A stretch of DNA of 64,000 nt from Artemia franciscana (GCF_032884065.1 NC_088872.1:34506917-34570916), one strand, 5' to 3'. Shown: positions 1 through 15,101, counted from the stretch's first letter. Notes: generated by a model from the sequence alone, not told the origin. Numbers and translations are program-made.

Positions 1-98
1 TGCATGTTCAAGAGTCGGTAAACCTGACAATCTATTTATATGCACAGACGATGGGACAGCAAAGAATGTTGTATATTCGCAAGTTTTACGTAGTTAAA

Positions 99-1803
<1,705 letters not shown>

Positions 1804-1974
1804 TGAAGAATCTAAGGCTTTTTAAAACTGGAATCTATTATTTTTGTTTTTAAGCAAAAAAGTTCAAAGAAATAACATTCGTAATGTTTGTACAATCAAC
1901 AGAAAACAAAATTGTCAATTAGAAAATGAACACAAATTAAAATTTAACAAGAAAAACATAAAAAGTGAACACAT

Positions 1975-2065
1975 CAAACGGGAGTGTAGATATATAGGAT
2001 GAGAAACGTGCACGATGTGGAAGTGCAGATAAACGAACCTCTTTAGATACTTGGAATTATATACT
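1975..2065. repeat. direct repeat copy 1 flanking a host exon
   Basis: About 90 bp that recurs, diverged, at about 2765-2852 (shared blocks include GCAGATAAAC and CCTCTTTAGATAC). The two copies bracket the exon at 2203-2723. Confidence 0.7.
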
Positions 2066-2202
2066 AAGTTATTTTGTAAGATAGAAGGATGCCATTTATA
2101 AGCACACTAAATAGGGTTGGACTGCACAGGAGTATAATAGAGCTGACCTTACAAAAATGCAGGCAAGGTTAAGCTATTATGAACAACAATATTAAGACTT
2201 AC

Positions 2203-2723
2203 CTGGAATTTATCACCCGTAGAACAGAAAGTACTGCAGTCACAGAATCAGGAAATGAAAGATCTGTGCTTTGGCGTACATAGTCAACTGCTTCAAATGC
2301 GATTAGCACTTTATTTGTTTGTCTGGTATCACACTGATCTTGAAGTGGTAGACGCTCGACGTTACTGAAATTGTTGGCAGCCGTTTCTTTCTTACTCTTC
2401 TCAGTTACTGTTTCCTGTAAACACCCGTTAGCCAATGATTCAATTGCATTCAACTCTTCTATTTCACCAAATGACGCTGTCGAGCATTCTTTTAATTGTA
2501 TTGTTCTTAAATCGTTGCCAGTATCGGTGTTTTCCCGGTTCCATTCATCTTGACAGAGGTGGTACTCGTTATCTTGGACTAGCTTTTTTGTCTTTTGCAA
2601 TTGAACACTATACAGAATGGACAAATAAGCACGAATTTTGTCTCCTTCTTCTGACTGTATATTCTGCTTAACAAAGGTGTTTAAAAGATTCCCAAGAAAG
2701 TGAAAGCAATCATCATCTGGCAT
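2203..2723 (-). CDS. internal exon of a minus-strand NCKIPSD/SPIN90-like gene
   Basis: On the minus strand a pyrimidine-rich acceptor ending in TTTTTTAG lies just before 2723, and a strong donor CCAG|GTAAGT follows 2203. The 521 nt between are open in one frame (about 173 codons, beginning Met-Pro-Asp-Asp-Asp). The exon starts in phase 0, which matches the phase-0 end of the SH3 exon at 6985-7191 upstream on the same strand. The product is mostly helical and ends with a VDYVRQSTDLS-like segment. From memory this resembles the start of the conserved C-terminal region of NCKIPSD (SPIN90/DIP1), an Arp2/3- and Nck-binding actin regulator. The middle is Ser/Thr/Glu-rich linker. The exon itself is well supported. 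The family name is moderate, resting on the SH3 plus this segment. The remaining exons would lie to the left, beyond the Helitron or outside the window. Confidence 0.6.
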
Positions 2724-2764
2724 CTAAAAAAGAAAAAGAAGAAAAATATATAAAGTTAAAATAT

Positions 2765-2852
2765 CAAAGGGGTGTGCCGACGTATGGGATGAGAAATGTG
2801 CACAAAGTGGGGTGCAGATAAACAAACCTCTTTAGATACCTGAATTATACAT
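2765..2852. repeat. direct repeat copy 2 flanking a host exon
   Basis: Diverged second copy of the repeat at 1975-2065, in the same orientation and inside the intron of the SH3 gene. Confidence 0.7.
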
Positions 2853-3099
2853 TGTAAAATCTTTATACTATATCTATTTTGGTACGGTTGGGACTAGACT
2901 TATCTTCGAGCTTATCTTTGCCGTTCTTAGATATCCCCAAGCATTCTGTTAATGTTCCGGGTCAAATTCAATCCCTTTGTGTTTCTCTAATATTACACAC
3001 CAGCAGGTGAAAAAACTATTTTGAAGCTTAAGCTAGTAACTCCTACTTTTGCTTCTCTGCTTAAGTATATTCTTATATTTTCCCTGATTTGGTGAAAAA

Positions 3100-3660
3100 A
3101 CATGTTATCTCACCGGATAAAACTGGACGTAAAAAATTATTCAAATTATAGAGGCACATTCCTATTGTCTGCAATTAGTAAAATTCTAGTAACCTCTGTT
3201 AAGCATCAATTTAAGGTATATTTACCAAATAACATTTTTTGTTCTACCCAATCTGAGTTCGTAAAAGGCAGATCCACAGTTATTTGATTCGCCTACTGAT
3301 GGTAGAGATCAATGATACCTTAGATAATGATTAGGAGATGAATGTAAAAACATGATTTTTTGCCAAATTCTGCAAGTTTATTTTGCATCTTTTATCGTAT
3401 AGAAAACTTGTACTACATGCAGATATAGTAGCAATACTGTTCACCTTGATAGGCATTCATTAAGTTGTAGGGCTCCTCAAAGCTCAGTCCCAGGAGTATC
3501 TATTTTTCTTCTGTTAATATATGACCTTCCTGAGTTAATACTACTTTGTAAAATCAAATTTTCGGATAAAATTATCGATTTGGCATTCCAAAATGATTTA
3601 TCCAAGCCCAAATTCATACTTTTCCTAACAAAATAAGAACTTAAATAAGGCTTTCCAGGA
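3100..3660 (+). pseudogene. degenerate non-LTR retrotransposon reverse transcriptase fragment
   Basis: The first ~180 nt translate to a recognisable LINE RT block (a NYRG-x-FLLSAISKIL stretch, then a QSEF-VKGRSTV stretch, the usual 'QFGFRKGRST' position). Further on, in other frames, 3468-3600 reads as a decayed GVPQGS-x-LGP / YINDLP / FADD region (GAPQSSVPG, then YDLPEL, then FSDK). Several frameshifts and the lost Asp-Asp show it is dead. It lies in the SH3-gene intron on the opposite strand to the gene. Clade not determined. Confidence 0.65.
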
Positions 3661-6600
3661 ATTATCTCACGGGTGTTATTTCAAGGGAGATCTGATATAT
3701 GTTTTCTAACTAGGATTAAAAGCTGCTTTTTATCCTCACCATTAAGGATAGTAAACGGCTCAAATTCTAAACTTTTGATCCAATAAGGTGCAAACGAGAC
3801 ACTGATAGTACAACCTGTACTAATTCAAAAGAGAAATTAAAATTGTGTGATGCTGGGTAATCATGGAATTGTGAATTCGTTGGAAATAACTATGGAAAAT
3901 TTGCTCGAAAACGATTTCCTAAGCCACTCCGCCTTTCTATTTACAGTTAAAGTAAAAAGAAAACATATTAAAATGGGAGCGACACTTTTTCACTAATTAC
4001 AATATAAAAAAAAACACACTTTTTCCACTCATAACAATAAAAGTCCGAATATACCAAATATTTCGAAGAAAACTGGAACAAAAGGGTCTTTTTCTTTTGT
4101 TTAATTGTTTTATTTTTTATAGCGATTGTGCTTTTCTTTTCCGCAATTCTGTATATGTATTGTTTATTTTAGATTAATTTGTTTTGTTATTTCGTTTTTT
4201 TCCTCGCTGATAAAGGCTTCCGGAAATATTACCAAAATTTTCGGACTTCGATTGTCACCAGCGAAAAAAATTTAGTTTTGTAATTTTTCCATTTTCTTAT
4301 TAAAAAAATGTATCTACTTTATCTATATTTTCAATTAATATTAAAACTAAAATTTACTTGAAATCAACACAAAACAGAGTCATGGCAAACATTCGGGATG
4401 GCACTGAAATGATATTGAAAACCGAAAAGAAGCCACGTGTATGATAAAACTGCATTGTAATATGCAAAAAAGGGGGGACTAAAGTAAAATTGATGGTTAC
4501 ACTCCACACCCTATATAAAACAGCCCGAGTTAAATTTATGGCTTGTACCGTTGTCCTAATAGCCTATCGAATCGTCTTTGGAAGGAGGGCGTGTCTCACT
4601 GAAAACAAAAATTTAGAAATTCAGTCGGAGTTTGTGGTTAATTCAGATTTGATGATGCTTTATTTTGCGTGGCTGAAAAATTGAACAAAAGTAAAAGAGA
4701 AAAAGAACTGCGAAAAAGAGAGATTACTTGAAAATTCAGTCGGCAAAGGTGGACAGCAATGTTTCTGGCAAATTCCGTTTGTTTGCTCCAAACTACAGGA
4801 GAAGAAAATAAATTAAGGGGGAGGTATAAGGCTCCTTTCTCTTGCGAAAAACTAGAATTGGAAGGACTACAACTGGTTTTAGAGAAGTCGAGCATTGAAG
4901 AAAAGACGAGCAGTGTTGAAGTAAGGAAAACCTGGTATGGACTTGGGTATTCGTCCAATCAAGTTCAAGAGGAATTCGGTCTGATTGTAAGGCCGTTTAT
5001 GATTAACCTACTAAGGCATAGCCTTTCCAAGCAAAGTTTCCCTCGGAAACACACATTACCAGTCATTACCTATTTACACAAACCTTTACCCTATGGCCAC
5101 ATATCCTATTCTTATGCTGTGTTGGCATCGACATATATCCCTTTCATGATTGTCCCATCGGGTTGGGCCCAGAAGAATTTATTCCATGTTTCACTGAGAC
5201 TTGTAGCCTTTTTTTCTGTACTAAAATAATCCCCGTGACACTTCAAGTCTTTTGCTACACGAATTGCCAGACGACGCCATTTCGTAAGTCTCGTTTTAAC
5301 CCAGATGTGGATTTTGTTCCATCGATGGCGATTCAGAGGCTAGCTGAGCCAGTACCTCAGGAAAAACCTTGATAAGCGCCTCAACCCCCCTGTCTCACAG
5401 ACATATTCAGACCAAATTAAAAAAAAACTTTGATTAACAAAACTTTCCATTTATATAGATCTGACTTCCCTTACTGAGAATGATTATGAAGATTTGCAAA
5501 AAAAATGAAAATATCGGATTCAATTTCCTTATGCTTAGACTACTGCCAACAGTGCCCTCTACTTTATTTTAATAAGAGTAAAATTTCAAAATTACAAAAT
5601 GATTATAATCGTTAGATTATTTGTTCATTTTGAATCCTTAAAAATTCTCTTCACAGAGTAAGTGCCCCATATACCCCCTCCCCTAAAACCGCCTCTGCAG
5701 AGCCCCATTTTTCGTTTCCCTCAAGTTTAGCAAGCGATAGCGAGAAAATTCCTCATTTAATCGCGCTACAACACCCTGACAAGTGATGGCCTACAACCCA
5801 TAAAAGGACATTTATCAATAATTACGGCCAGGGGCCCAATACCTTCCCTCTAAGATAAAAGGCCGCCACCTCGAATCATGTAGGGTGAAGAAACAAGAAA
5901 ACCAAAAAATGCACGAAACCCCAGCTTCAAAATCTAAATTAAAACATTCGACCTTGAATCTCTTGTTATGGTCCAAACTGCCACTTCCACTAGCTCAGCC
6001 CAGGATTCATTGCCAACCAACGTGCCTGTAGAAGGACATGTGTCATTAGCTGTAAAGCCATCACAACCAGGTTCGAGATTTTGAAGAAGAAAATCCGCAA
6101 GATTAGCGGAAAACAATCGTGCTGATATAGTGATGAAATTCTCGCAATTAGCCGTAGGGGAGTTCATACATCCAACAACCCACCAGCAAAATGGAAAAAG
6201 CACAGTGGGACAACAAGAAAAGAAAATAAAGTAGAAAGAAAATAAAAGACAGCGATCATAACGGATATTTCGCCTGCATAAAATTAGAAATCTTCAGCGT
6301 CAATAATAGAAATAACCTAAAACATAAACGTTGAAACCGAAAAAAGGATAAAAAAAAAAAATAAAAAAAATCAAATTAATATATATATATATATACGAAT
6401 GCTACTTCAGGATCAACTTGGCGTATATAGTATATAATTTAAAATATATCCATGTGAAAGCTCAAAAGCACCTACTTTTCGGTTGCTTTTGGGAGTTCAT
6501 AAGGGTATCTTCCAAATTTTATATAATCTACGACGTCTGGATCCTGGAGTAGCATTTGTCTATACATATTTTGCTTTAACATTTTTACTGCTTTTGATAT

Positions 6601-6984
6601 TAGATTTTATCCCTTTTGCTCTTTCAAATGATTATGTTTCATATCCTTTCTGTTCTTAACGCTTAAGACACATAGTTTTATAAAGCCGAAATGCCATCGC
6701 GATTGTTGTCTTTTCTTTTCTTTCTACTGCCTAAACCTACTGATTCGTTTTTTCTAACGATTTGTCTCTCAGTTTGGCTTAAGAACTTTTATTTATTATA
6801 AGGAATATCATTTAAATGAAAAACAACCATACTTTTCTACTGGGCTATTTTAGCATATTTACATAAGCTTCAAGAAAAACAAGACATGAGACTGGATAAA
6901 AAAAAGCAAATAAAAAACATTCACCCACGAAATTGCTTGCATCCAAGCCCAAAATACGAGAGAAAAAAAAACAATCAATCATAC
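3661..6984. other. intronic AT-rich DNA, no supported gene
   Basis: Remainder of the 4.3 kb intron between the two minus-strand exons. There are short open frames (for example 4759-5229 plus and 5934-6203 minus) that lack recognisable domains and good exon borders. A short (TA)n run lies at 6380-6395. I see nothing else that I can name. Confidence 0.5.
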
Positions 6985-7191
6985 CTGTAGCTGCTTCAGG
7001 TAGTTGAGTGGTACATAGCCCCAATTTCCCTTATCATTTAAAGCATTGATCCAGTGTTCGTCTTTATTCATCCCTTGTAAGCGCAGCAGCTTCATTCCTT
7101 TCTTAATCTCAAGAGTGTGTTCATATTTGGCACCATAGTCGTATTCAGCCTCAAATATCACCAGTTCAGGGCTGCTCGGACTTACTGTCAT
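6985..7191 (-). CDS. first coding exon with SH3 domain, NCKIPSD/SPIN90-like
   Basis: An ATG at 7191 opens 69 codons ending at a splice donor CTACAG|GTATGA. The frame is a clear SH3 domain: an EAEYDYGAKYEHTLEI block (the ALYDY-x-A position), the conserved Trp of the n-Src/RT side (EHWINAL), and GNWGYVPLNYLKQLQ at the end (the G-x-VP-x-NYV position). An SH3 domain starting within ~10 residues of the initiator Met and running into a YL-x-x-LQ segment is the layout of NCKIPSD (SPIN90/DIP1), which binds Nck partners and activates Arp2/3 for linear actin nucleation. The exon ends in phase 0 and so joins the exon at 2203-2723 without a shift. An acceptor-like CAATCAG upstream (about 7221) leaves a short 5' UTR. 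Any other SH3 adaptor is possible if the partner exon is wrongly assigned. Confidence 0.7.
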
Positions 7192-7445
7192 GATGGAGGC
7201 AAACCTTGGATTCTTCTGATTGAAAAACTGCTTCGCGTACAAAAAAAAATAAAAAATGTAATTATAATCCCACACTAGTAAAGGGTTGATAAGATATAAA
7301 ACGGTCATTTTTACAGTATGCAGAGAACACAAGATAAATAAAATAGCTTCTCAACTACATGAACAGACACTGACTGAAAGGCAGATACGCAGGTTAGTAG
7401 TTCTATTTTTTTTTAGAGTGACAATATATGAGATTACATCTCTTG

Positions 7446-8280
7446 TTGGTGAAAGCCTCTCCCTATCTTTCACGCCAAACAACATAATGAGGGCCTTAGA
7501 GAAGACAGGGATATGGCCTTACAACCTAGGCATCTTTACATAAAACGATTTTCTAACCTCTGCTGTAACTGACAGACCCAAACCTAATGCTTTAGATCCA
7601 ATTGAACCTGGAAACAACCTGGCTGAAACCCCAAGTACAAGTGGGCTTGAACAATCCTCTACGCCTGTTTCAGTTCCTATGACGCCAGAACAAGTTCGGC
7701 CATACTCAAAGCCAAGCCACGTGTACTGAGGGGCAGAGGCAGGAAGAACAGCTCTATAAAGATTCTTGTTGACACTCCTGTGAAAAGGCAGATTGAAGAA
7801 CAAGAAGCCAAAAGAAAAGATAAGAAAGCACAGGGTGACAGGGTTAGAGGGAAAGTTGGGACTGTTGGAAGAGCTGGAAAAGCAAAAAAAGACCAGACAA
7901 AAAAAAAGCTATTTGTGGATTCAGAACGAAGTGATGATGAAAAATGATTCTTAATGACAATAGTGATGATTCCATGAAACTAGGTGAATCAGAAGACGAA
8001 AGTGAGAAAGAGGAAGATCTTTGACTGTGTCCCTACAGGAGATTTGTTAAAGTTGTTTACAAAGGAGAGTATTTTCCTGGGTCCGTCCAAGAGAAAAACG
8101 AGAACAGTGTATGAGTGAGTGTAATGTGCATGGCCGGTCTAAGAAAGTAGAAGTTGCCGGACCGAGAAGACCCAATATTTTATACAAGGGAAGACATTTT
8201 GAAAAATATGTCACCTCCTACCCCAGCACCTAGTACAGCTTCCAGAGCAGCGTCACACTTTGTGTTTGCTGACTGGTAAT
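7446..8280 (+). pseudogene. pogo/Tigger-like transposase C-terminal remnant
   Basis: Reads, across several frames, as the C-terminal tail of a DDE_1 (pogo/Tigger/jerky type) transposase. An EKTGIWPYN block is followed by an IFT / TSAVTDRP stretch, then PSTSG and MTPEQVRPY, then a basic GRGRK / ILVDTPVKRQIEE / RKDKK tail and an acidic SDDE stretch. These are the usual post-catalytic features of that family, as I remember them. In-frame stops and frameshifts show it is dead. The catalytic core and the CENP-B-type DNA-binding domain are absent. Confidence 0.65.
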
Positions 8281-8800
8281 CTAGTCTTGTACCTAAGATA
8301 TGTTTACTTTTAAAGTCAAATTTTTAATGTAGTTTTTATACAAGTGAATAGTTGAAGTTTTCTACCAATACATGAATCTTTCTACTATGTCCTAGAGCAT
8401 ACCACCTTGTATCCCAAGATGCACCACCCCAGTGCTTAGTGGGACAAATTACATAGGCAGGGACAAGCCCCTTCTTTTCTTCTAGCTATACAAGAAAAAT
8501 CTGGAAAAATCATGGTTTATGCAGCAGTTCTGGGGCTTTCATTTGAACCATAAACCATTTTTCTATTCTAATGTCAACCATGCATTTTGGATGTTGTCCA
8601 AAATGCGTCCCTGTATACACCAATCTCAAATCAGTTGTAGTTTGGTCATGGAACTTGGTAAAGGGGGATCTGCTCCAGGATTTTTTTTTATTTTTTTATT
8701 GCCAGAACTTAATTGAAAATCCAATATAGATCCAAATTCTTTAATTTCTAATTGAAATGCCTAATAAGTGCTGATAACATCAGAATCCTTGCTTTTTCGG
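8281..8800. other. AT-rich spacer before the satellite
   Basis: No gene or named repeat seen. It ends at the first satellite monomer. Two short ATG frames here have no domain. Confidence 0.5.
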
Positions 8801-11800
8801 TTCACATACTAGCCCATAACCGTAGAAATGCCTCATGCACAACACTATGCTGAGTTCTTGCTATTTTTACTTTTTTAAATATTTTTTTCAACCAGCTCTA
8901 AAACAACATAAATATGCTAAGAATTATGATTGAAATGAATAGCATTTCGTACAACCCCTGTGTTACTTGTGGGAGTTCACATACTAGCCCATAACCGTAG
9001 AAATGCCTCATGCACAACACTATGCTGAGTTCTTGCTATTTTTGCTTTTTTAAATATTTTTTTCAACCAGCTCTAAAACAACATAAATATGCTAAGAATT
9101 ATGATTGAAATGAGTAGCATTTCGTACAACCCCTGTGTTACTTGTGGGAGTTCACATACTAGCCCATAACCGTAGAAATGCCTCATGCACAACACTATGC
9201 TGAGTTCTTGCTATTTTTGCTTTTTTAAATATTTCTTTCAACCAGCTCTAAAACAACATAAATATGCTAAGAATTATGATTGAAATGAGTAGCATTTCGT
9301 ACAACCCCTGTGTTACTTGTGGGAGTTCACATACTAGCCCATAACCGTAGAAATGCCTCATGCACGACACTATGCTGAGTTCTTGCTATTTTTGCTTTTT
9401 TAAATATTTCTTTCAACCAGCTCTAAAACAACATATAATATGCTAAGAATTATGATTGAAATGAATAGCATTTCGTACAACCCCTGTGTTACTTGTGGGA
9501 GTTCACATACTAGCCCATAACCGTAGAAATGCCTCATGCACAACACTATGCTGAGTTCTTGCTATTTTTGCTTTTTTAAATATTTCTTTCAACCAGCTCT
9601 AAAACAACATAAATATGCTAAGAATTATGATTGAAATGAGTAGCATTTCGTACAACCCCTGTGTTACTTGTGGGAGTTCACATACTAGCCCATAACCGTA
9701 GAAATGCCTCATGCACGACACTATGCTGAGTTCTTGCTATTTTTGCTTTTTTAAATATTTCTTTCAACCAGCTCTAAAACAACATAATTATGCTAAGAAT
9801 TATGATTGAAATGAGTAGCATTTCGTACAACCCCTGTGTTACTTGTGGGAGTTCACATACTAGCCCATAACCGTAGAAATGCCTCATGCACAACACTATG
9901 CTGAGTTCTTGCTATTTTTGCTTTTTTAAATATTTCTTTCAACCAGTTCTAAAACAACATAAATATGCTAAGAATTATGATTGAAATGAGTAGCATTTCG
10001 TACAACCCCTGTGTTACTTGTGGGAGTTCACATACTAGCCCATAACCGTAGAAATGCCTCATGCACGACACTATGCTGAGTTCTTGCTATTTTTGCTTTT
10101 TTAAATATTTCTTTTAACCAGCTCTAAAACAACATAAATATGCTAAGAATTATGATTGAAATGAGTAGCATTTCGTACAACCCCTGTGTTACTTGTGGGA
10201 GTTCACATACTAGCCCATAACCGTAGAAATGCCTCATGCACAACACTATGCTGAGTTCTTGCTATTTTTGCTGTTTTAAATATTTCTTTCAACCAGCTCT
10301 AAAACAACATAAATATGCTAAGAATTATGATTGAAATGAGTAGCATTTCGTACAACCCCTGTGTTACTTGTGGGAGTTCACATACTAGCCCATAACCGTA
10401 GAAATGCCTCATGCACAACACTATGCTGAGTTCTTGCTATTTTTGCTTTTTTAAATATTTCTTTCAACCAGCTCTAAAACAACATAAATATGCTAAGAAT
10501 TATGATTGAAATGAGTAGCATTTCGTACAACCCCTGTGTTACTTGTGGGAGTTCACATACTAGCCCATAACTGTAGAAATGCCTCATGCACGACACTATG
10601 CTGAGTTCTTGCTATTTTTGCTTTTTTAAATATTTCTTTCAACCAGCTCTAAAACAACATAAATATGCTAAGAATTATGATTGAAATGAGTAGCATTTCG
10701 TACAACCCCTGTGTTACTTGTGGGAGTTCACATACTAGCCCATAACCGTAGAAATGCCTCATGCTCAACACTATGCTAAGTTCTTGCTATTTTTGCTTTT
10801 TTAAATATTTCTTTCAACCAGCTCTAAAACAACATAAATATGCTAAGAATTATGATTGAAATGAGTAGCATTTCGTACAACCCCTGTGTTACTTGTGGGA
10901 GTTCACATACTAGCCCATAACCGTAGAAATGCCTCATGCACGACACTATGCTGAGTTCTTGCTATTTTTGCTTTTTTAAATGTTTCTTTCAACCAGCTCT
11001 AAAACAACATAAATATGCTAAGAATTATGATTGAAATGAGTAGCATTTCGTACAACCCCTGTGTTACTTGTGGGAGTTCACATACTAGCCCATAACCGTA
11101 GAAATGCCTCATGCACGACACTATGCTGAGTTCTTGCTATTTTTGCTTTTTTAAATATTTCTTTCAACCAGCTCTAAAACAACATAAATATGCTAAGAAT
11201 TATGATTGAAATGAGTAGCATTTCGTACAACCCCTGTGTTACTTGTGGGAGTTCACATACTAGCCCATAACCGTAGAAATGCCTCATGCACGACACTATG
11301 CTGAGTTCTTGCTATTTTTGCTTTTTTAAATATTTCTTTCAACCAGCTCTAAAACAACATAAATATGCTAAGAATTATGATTGAAATGAGTAGCATTTCG
11401 TACAACCCCTGTGTTACTTGTGGGAGTTCACATACTAGCCCATAACCGTAGAAATGCCTCATGCACAACACTATGCTGAGTTCTTGCTATTTTTGCTTTT
11501 TTAAATATTTCTTTCAACCAGCTCTAAAACAACATAAATATGCTAAGAATTATGATTGAAATGAGTAGCATTTCGTACAACCCCTGTGTTACTTGTGGGA
11601 GTTCACATACTAGCCCATAACCGTAGAAATGCCTCATGCACGACACTATGCTGAGTTCTTGCTATTTTTGCTTTTTTAAATATTTCTTTCAACCAGCTCT
11701 AAAACAACATAAATATGCTAAGAATTATGATTGAAATGAGTAGCATTTCGTACAACCCCTGTGTTACTTGTGGGAGTTCACATACTAGCCCATAACCGTA

Positions 11801-14800
11801 GAAATGCCTCATTGCCGACACTATGCTGAGTTCTTGCTATTTTTGCTTTTTTAAATATTTCTTTCAACCAGCTCTAAAACAACATAAATATGCTAAGAAT
11901 TATGATTGAAATGAGTAGCATTTCGTACAACCCCTGTGTTACTTGTGGGAGTTCACATACTAGCCCATAACCGTAGAAATGCCTCATGCACGACACTATG
12001 CTGAGTTCTTGCTATTTTTGCTTTTTTAAATATTTCTTTCAACCAGCTCTAAAACAAAATAAATATGCTAAGAATTATGATTGAAATGAGTAGCATTTCG
12101 TACAACCCCTGTGTTACTTGTGGGAGTTCACATACTAGCCCATAACCGTAGAAATGCCTCATGCACAACACTATGCTAAGTTCTTGCTATTTTTGCTTTT
12201 TTAAATATTTCTTTCAACCAGCTCTAAAACAACATAAATATGCTAAGAATTATGATTGAAATGAGTAGCATTTCGTACAACCCCTGTGTTACTTGTGGGA
12301 GTTCACATACTAGCCCATAACCGTAGAAATGCCTCATGCACGACACTATGCTGAGTTCTTGCTATTTTTGCTTTTTTAAATATTTCTTTCAACCAGCTCT
12401 AAAACAACATAAATATGCTAAGAATTATGATTGAAATGAGTAGCATTTCGTACAACCCCTGTGTTACTTGTGGGAGTTCACATACTAGCCCATAACCGTA
12501 GAAATGCCTCATGCACGACACTATGCTGAGTTCTTGCTATTTTTGCTTTTTTAAATATTTCTTTCAACCAGCTCTAAAACAACATAAATATACTAAGAAT
12601 TATGATTGAAATGAGTAGCATTTCGTACAACCCCTGTGTTACTTGTGGGAGTTCACATACTAGCCCATAACCGTAGAAATGCCTCATGCACAACACTATG
12701 CTGAGTTCTTGCTATTTTTGCTTTTTTAAATATTTCTTTCAACCAGCTCTAAAACAACATAAATATGCTAAGAATTATGATTGAAATGAGTAGCATTTCG
12801 TACAACCCCTGTGTTACTTGTGGGAGTTCACATACTAGCCCATAACTGTAGAAATGCCTCATGCACGACACTATGCTGAGTTCTTGCTATTTTTGCTTTT
12901 TTAAATATTTCTTTCAACCAGCTCTAAAACAACATAAATATGCTAAGAATTATGATTGAAATGAGTAGCATTTCGTACAACCCCTGTGTTACTTGTGGGA
13001 GTTCACATACTAGCCCATAACCGTAGAAATGCCTCATGCTCAACACTATGCTAAGTTCTTGCTATTTTTGCTTTTTTAAATATTTCTTTCAACCAGCTCT
13101 AAAACAACATAAATATGCTAAGAATTATGATTGAAATGAGTAGCATTTCGTACAACCCCTGTGTTACTTGTGGGAGTTCACATACTAGCCCATAACCGTA
13201 GAAATGCCTCATGCACGACACTATGCTGAGTTCTTGCTATTTTTGCTTTTTTAAATATTTCTTTCAACCAGCTCTAAAACAACATAAATATACTAAGAAT
13301 TATGATTGAAATGAGTAGCATTTCGTACAACCCCTGTGTTACTTGTGGGAGTTCACATACTAGCCCATAACCGTAGAAATGCCTCATGCACGACACTATG
13401 CTGAGTTCTTGCTATTTTTGCTTTTTTAAATATTTCTTTCAACCAGCTCTAAAACAACATAAATATGCTAAGAATTATGATTGAAATGAGTAGCATTTCG
13501 TACAACCCCTGTGTTACTTGTGGGAGTTCACATACTAGCCCATAACCGTAGAAATGCCTCATGCACGACACTATGCTGAGTTCTTGCTATTTTTGCTTTT
13601 TTAAATATTTCTTTCAACCAGCTCTAAAACAACATAAATATGCTAAGAATTATGATTGAAATGAGTAGCATTTCGTACAACCCCTGTGTTACTTGTGGGA
13701 GTTCACATACTAGCCCATAACCGTAGAAATGCCTCATGCACAACACTATGCTGAGTTCTTGCTATTTTTGCTTTTTTAAATATTTCTTTCAACCAGCTCT
13801 AAAACAACATAAATATGCTAAGAATTATGATTGAAATGAGTAGCATTTCGTACAACCCCTGTGTTACTTGTGGGAGTTCACATACTAGCCCATAACCGTA
13901 GAAATGCCTCATGCACGACACTATGCTGAGTTCTTGCTATTTTTGCTTTTTTAAATATTTCTTTCAACCAGCTCTAAAACAACATAAATATGCTAAGAAT
14001 TATGATTGAAATGAGTAGCATTTCGTACAACCCCTGTGTTACTTGTGGGAGTTCACATACTAGCCCATAACCGTAGAAATGCCTCATTGCCGACACTATG
14101 CTGAGTTCTTGCTATTTTTGCTTTTTTAAATATTTCTTTCAACCAGCTCTAAAACAACATAAATATGCTAAGAATTATGATTGAAATGAGTAGCATTTCG
14201 TACAACCCCTGTGTTACTTGTGGGAGTTCACATACTAGCCCATAACCGTAGAAATGCCTCATGCACGACACTATGCTGAGTTCTTGCTATTTTTGCTTTT
14301 TTAAATATTTCTTTCAACCAGCTCTAAAACAAAATAAATATGCTAAGAATTATGATTGAAATGAGTAGCATTTCGTACAACCCCTGTGTTACTTGTGGGA
14401 GTTCACATACTAGCCCATAACCGTAGAAATGCCTCATGCACAACACTATGCTAAGTTCTTGCTATTTTTGCTTTTTTAAATATTTCTTTCAACCAGCTCT
14501 AAAACAACATAAATATGCTAAGAATTATGATTGAAATGAGTAGCATTTCGTACAACCCCTGTGTTACTTGTGGGAGTTCACATACTAGCCCATAACCGTA
14601 GAAATGCCTCATGCACGACACTATGCTGAGTTCTTGCTATTTTTGCTTTTTTAAATATTTCTTTCAACCAGCTCTAAAACAACATAAATATGCTAAGAAT
14701 TATGATTGAAATGAGTAGCATTTCGTACAACCCCTGTGTTACTTGTGGGAGTTCACATACTAGCCCATAACCGTAGAAATGCCTCATGCACGACACTATG

Positions 14801-15101
14801 CTGAGTTCTTGCTATTTTTGCTTTTTTAAATATTTCTTTCAACCAGCTCTAAAACAACATAAATATACTAAGAATTATGATTGAAATGAGTAGCATTTCG
14901 TACAACCCCTGTGTTACTTGTGGGAGTTCACATACTAGCCCATAACCGTAGAAATGCCTCATGCACAACACTATGCTGAGTTCTTGCTATTTTTGCTTTT
15001 TTAAATATTTCTTTCAACCAGCTCTAAAACAACATAAATATGCTAAGAATTATGATTGAAATGAGTAGCATTTCGTACAACCCCTGTGTTACATGTGGGA
15101 G
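8801..15101. repeat. 175-bp satellite array, 36 tandem copies
   Basis: The block TTCACATACTAGCCCATAAC recurs every 175 bp from 8801 (8801, 8976, 9151, 9326 and so on) to the end at about 15101, giving 36 monomers that differ by only a few bases each. Variable positions include CAACAC/CGACAC after ATG, ATGCTC, ATTGCC, CATAACTG, ACAAAAT and TATACTA. No open frame spans monomers. The very low divergence implies recent homogenisation by unequal exchange or rolling-circle amplification. Confidence 0.97.
10551..15101. repeat. 13-monomer higher-order repeat (2275 bp), two copies
   Basis: Diagnostic variants recur at exactly 2275 bp (13 x 175). CATAACTG occurs at 10571 and 12846, ATGCTCAACA at 10761 and 13036, ATTGCCGACA at 11811 and 14086, ACAAAAT at 12051 and 14326, and TATACTA at 12591 and 14866. 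The first ten monomers do not fit this phase. One TATACTA at 13291 has no partner 2275 bp upstream. Confidence 0.9.

Noticed and set aside
5934..6203. 89-codon minus-strand ORF as a middle exon of the SH3 gene
   Set aside because: No convincing acceptor or donor, and the flanking exons already join in phase without it.
8801..15101. Gene cluster or repeated exons in the 175-bp array
   Set aside because: No frame stays open across monomers, and the homogeneity is that of a satellite.
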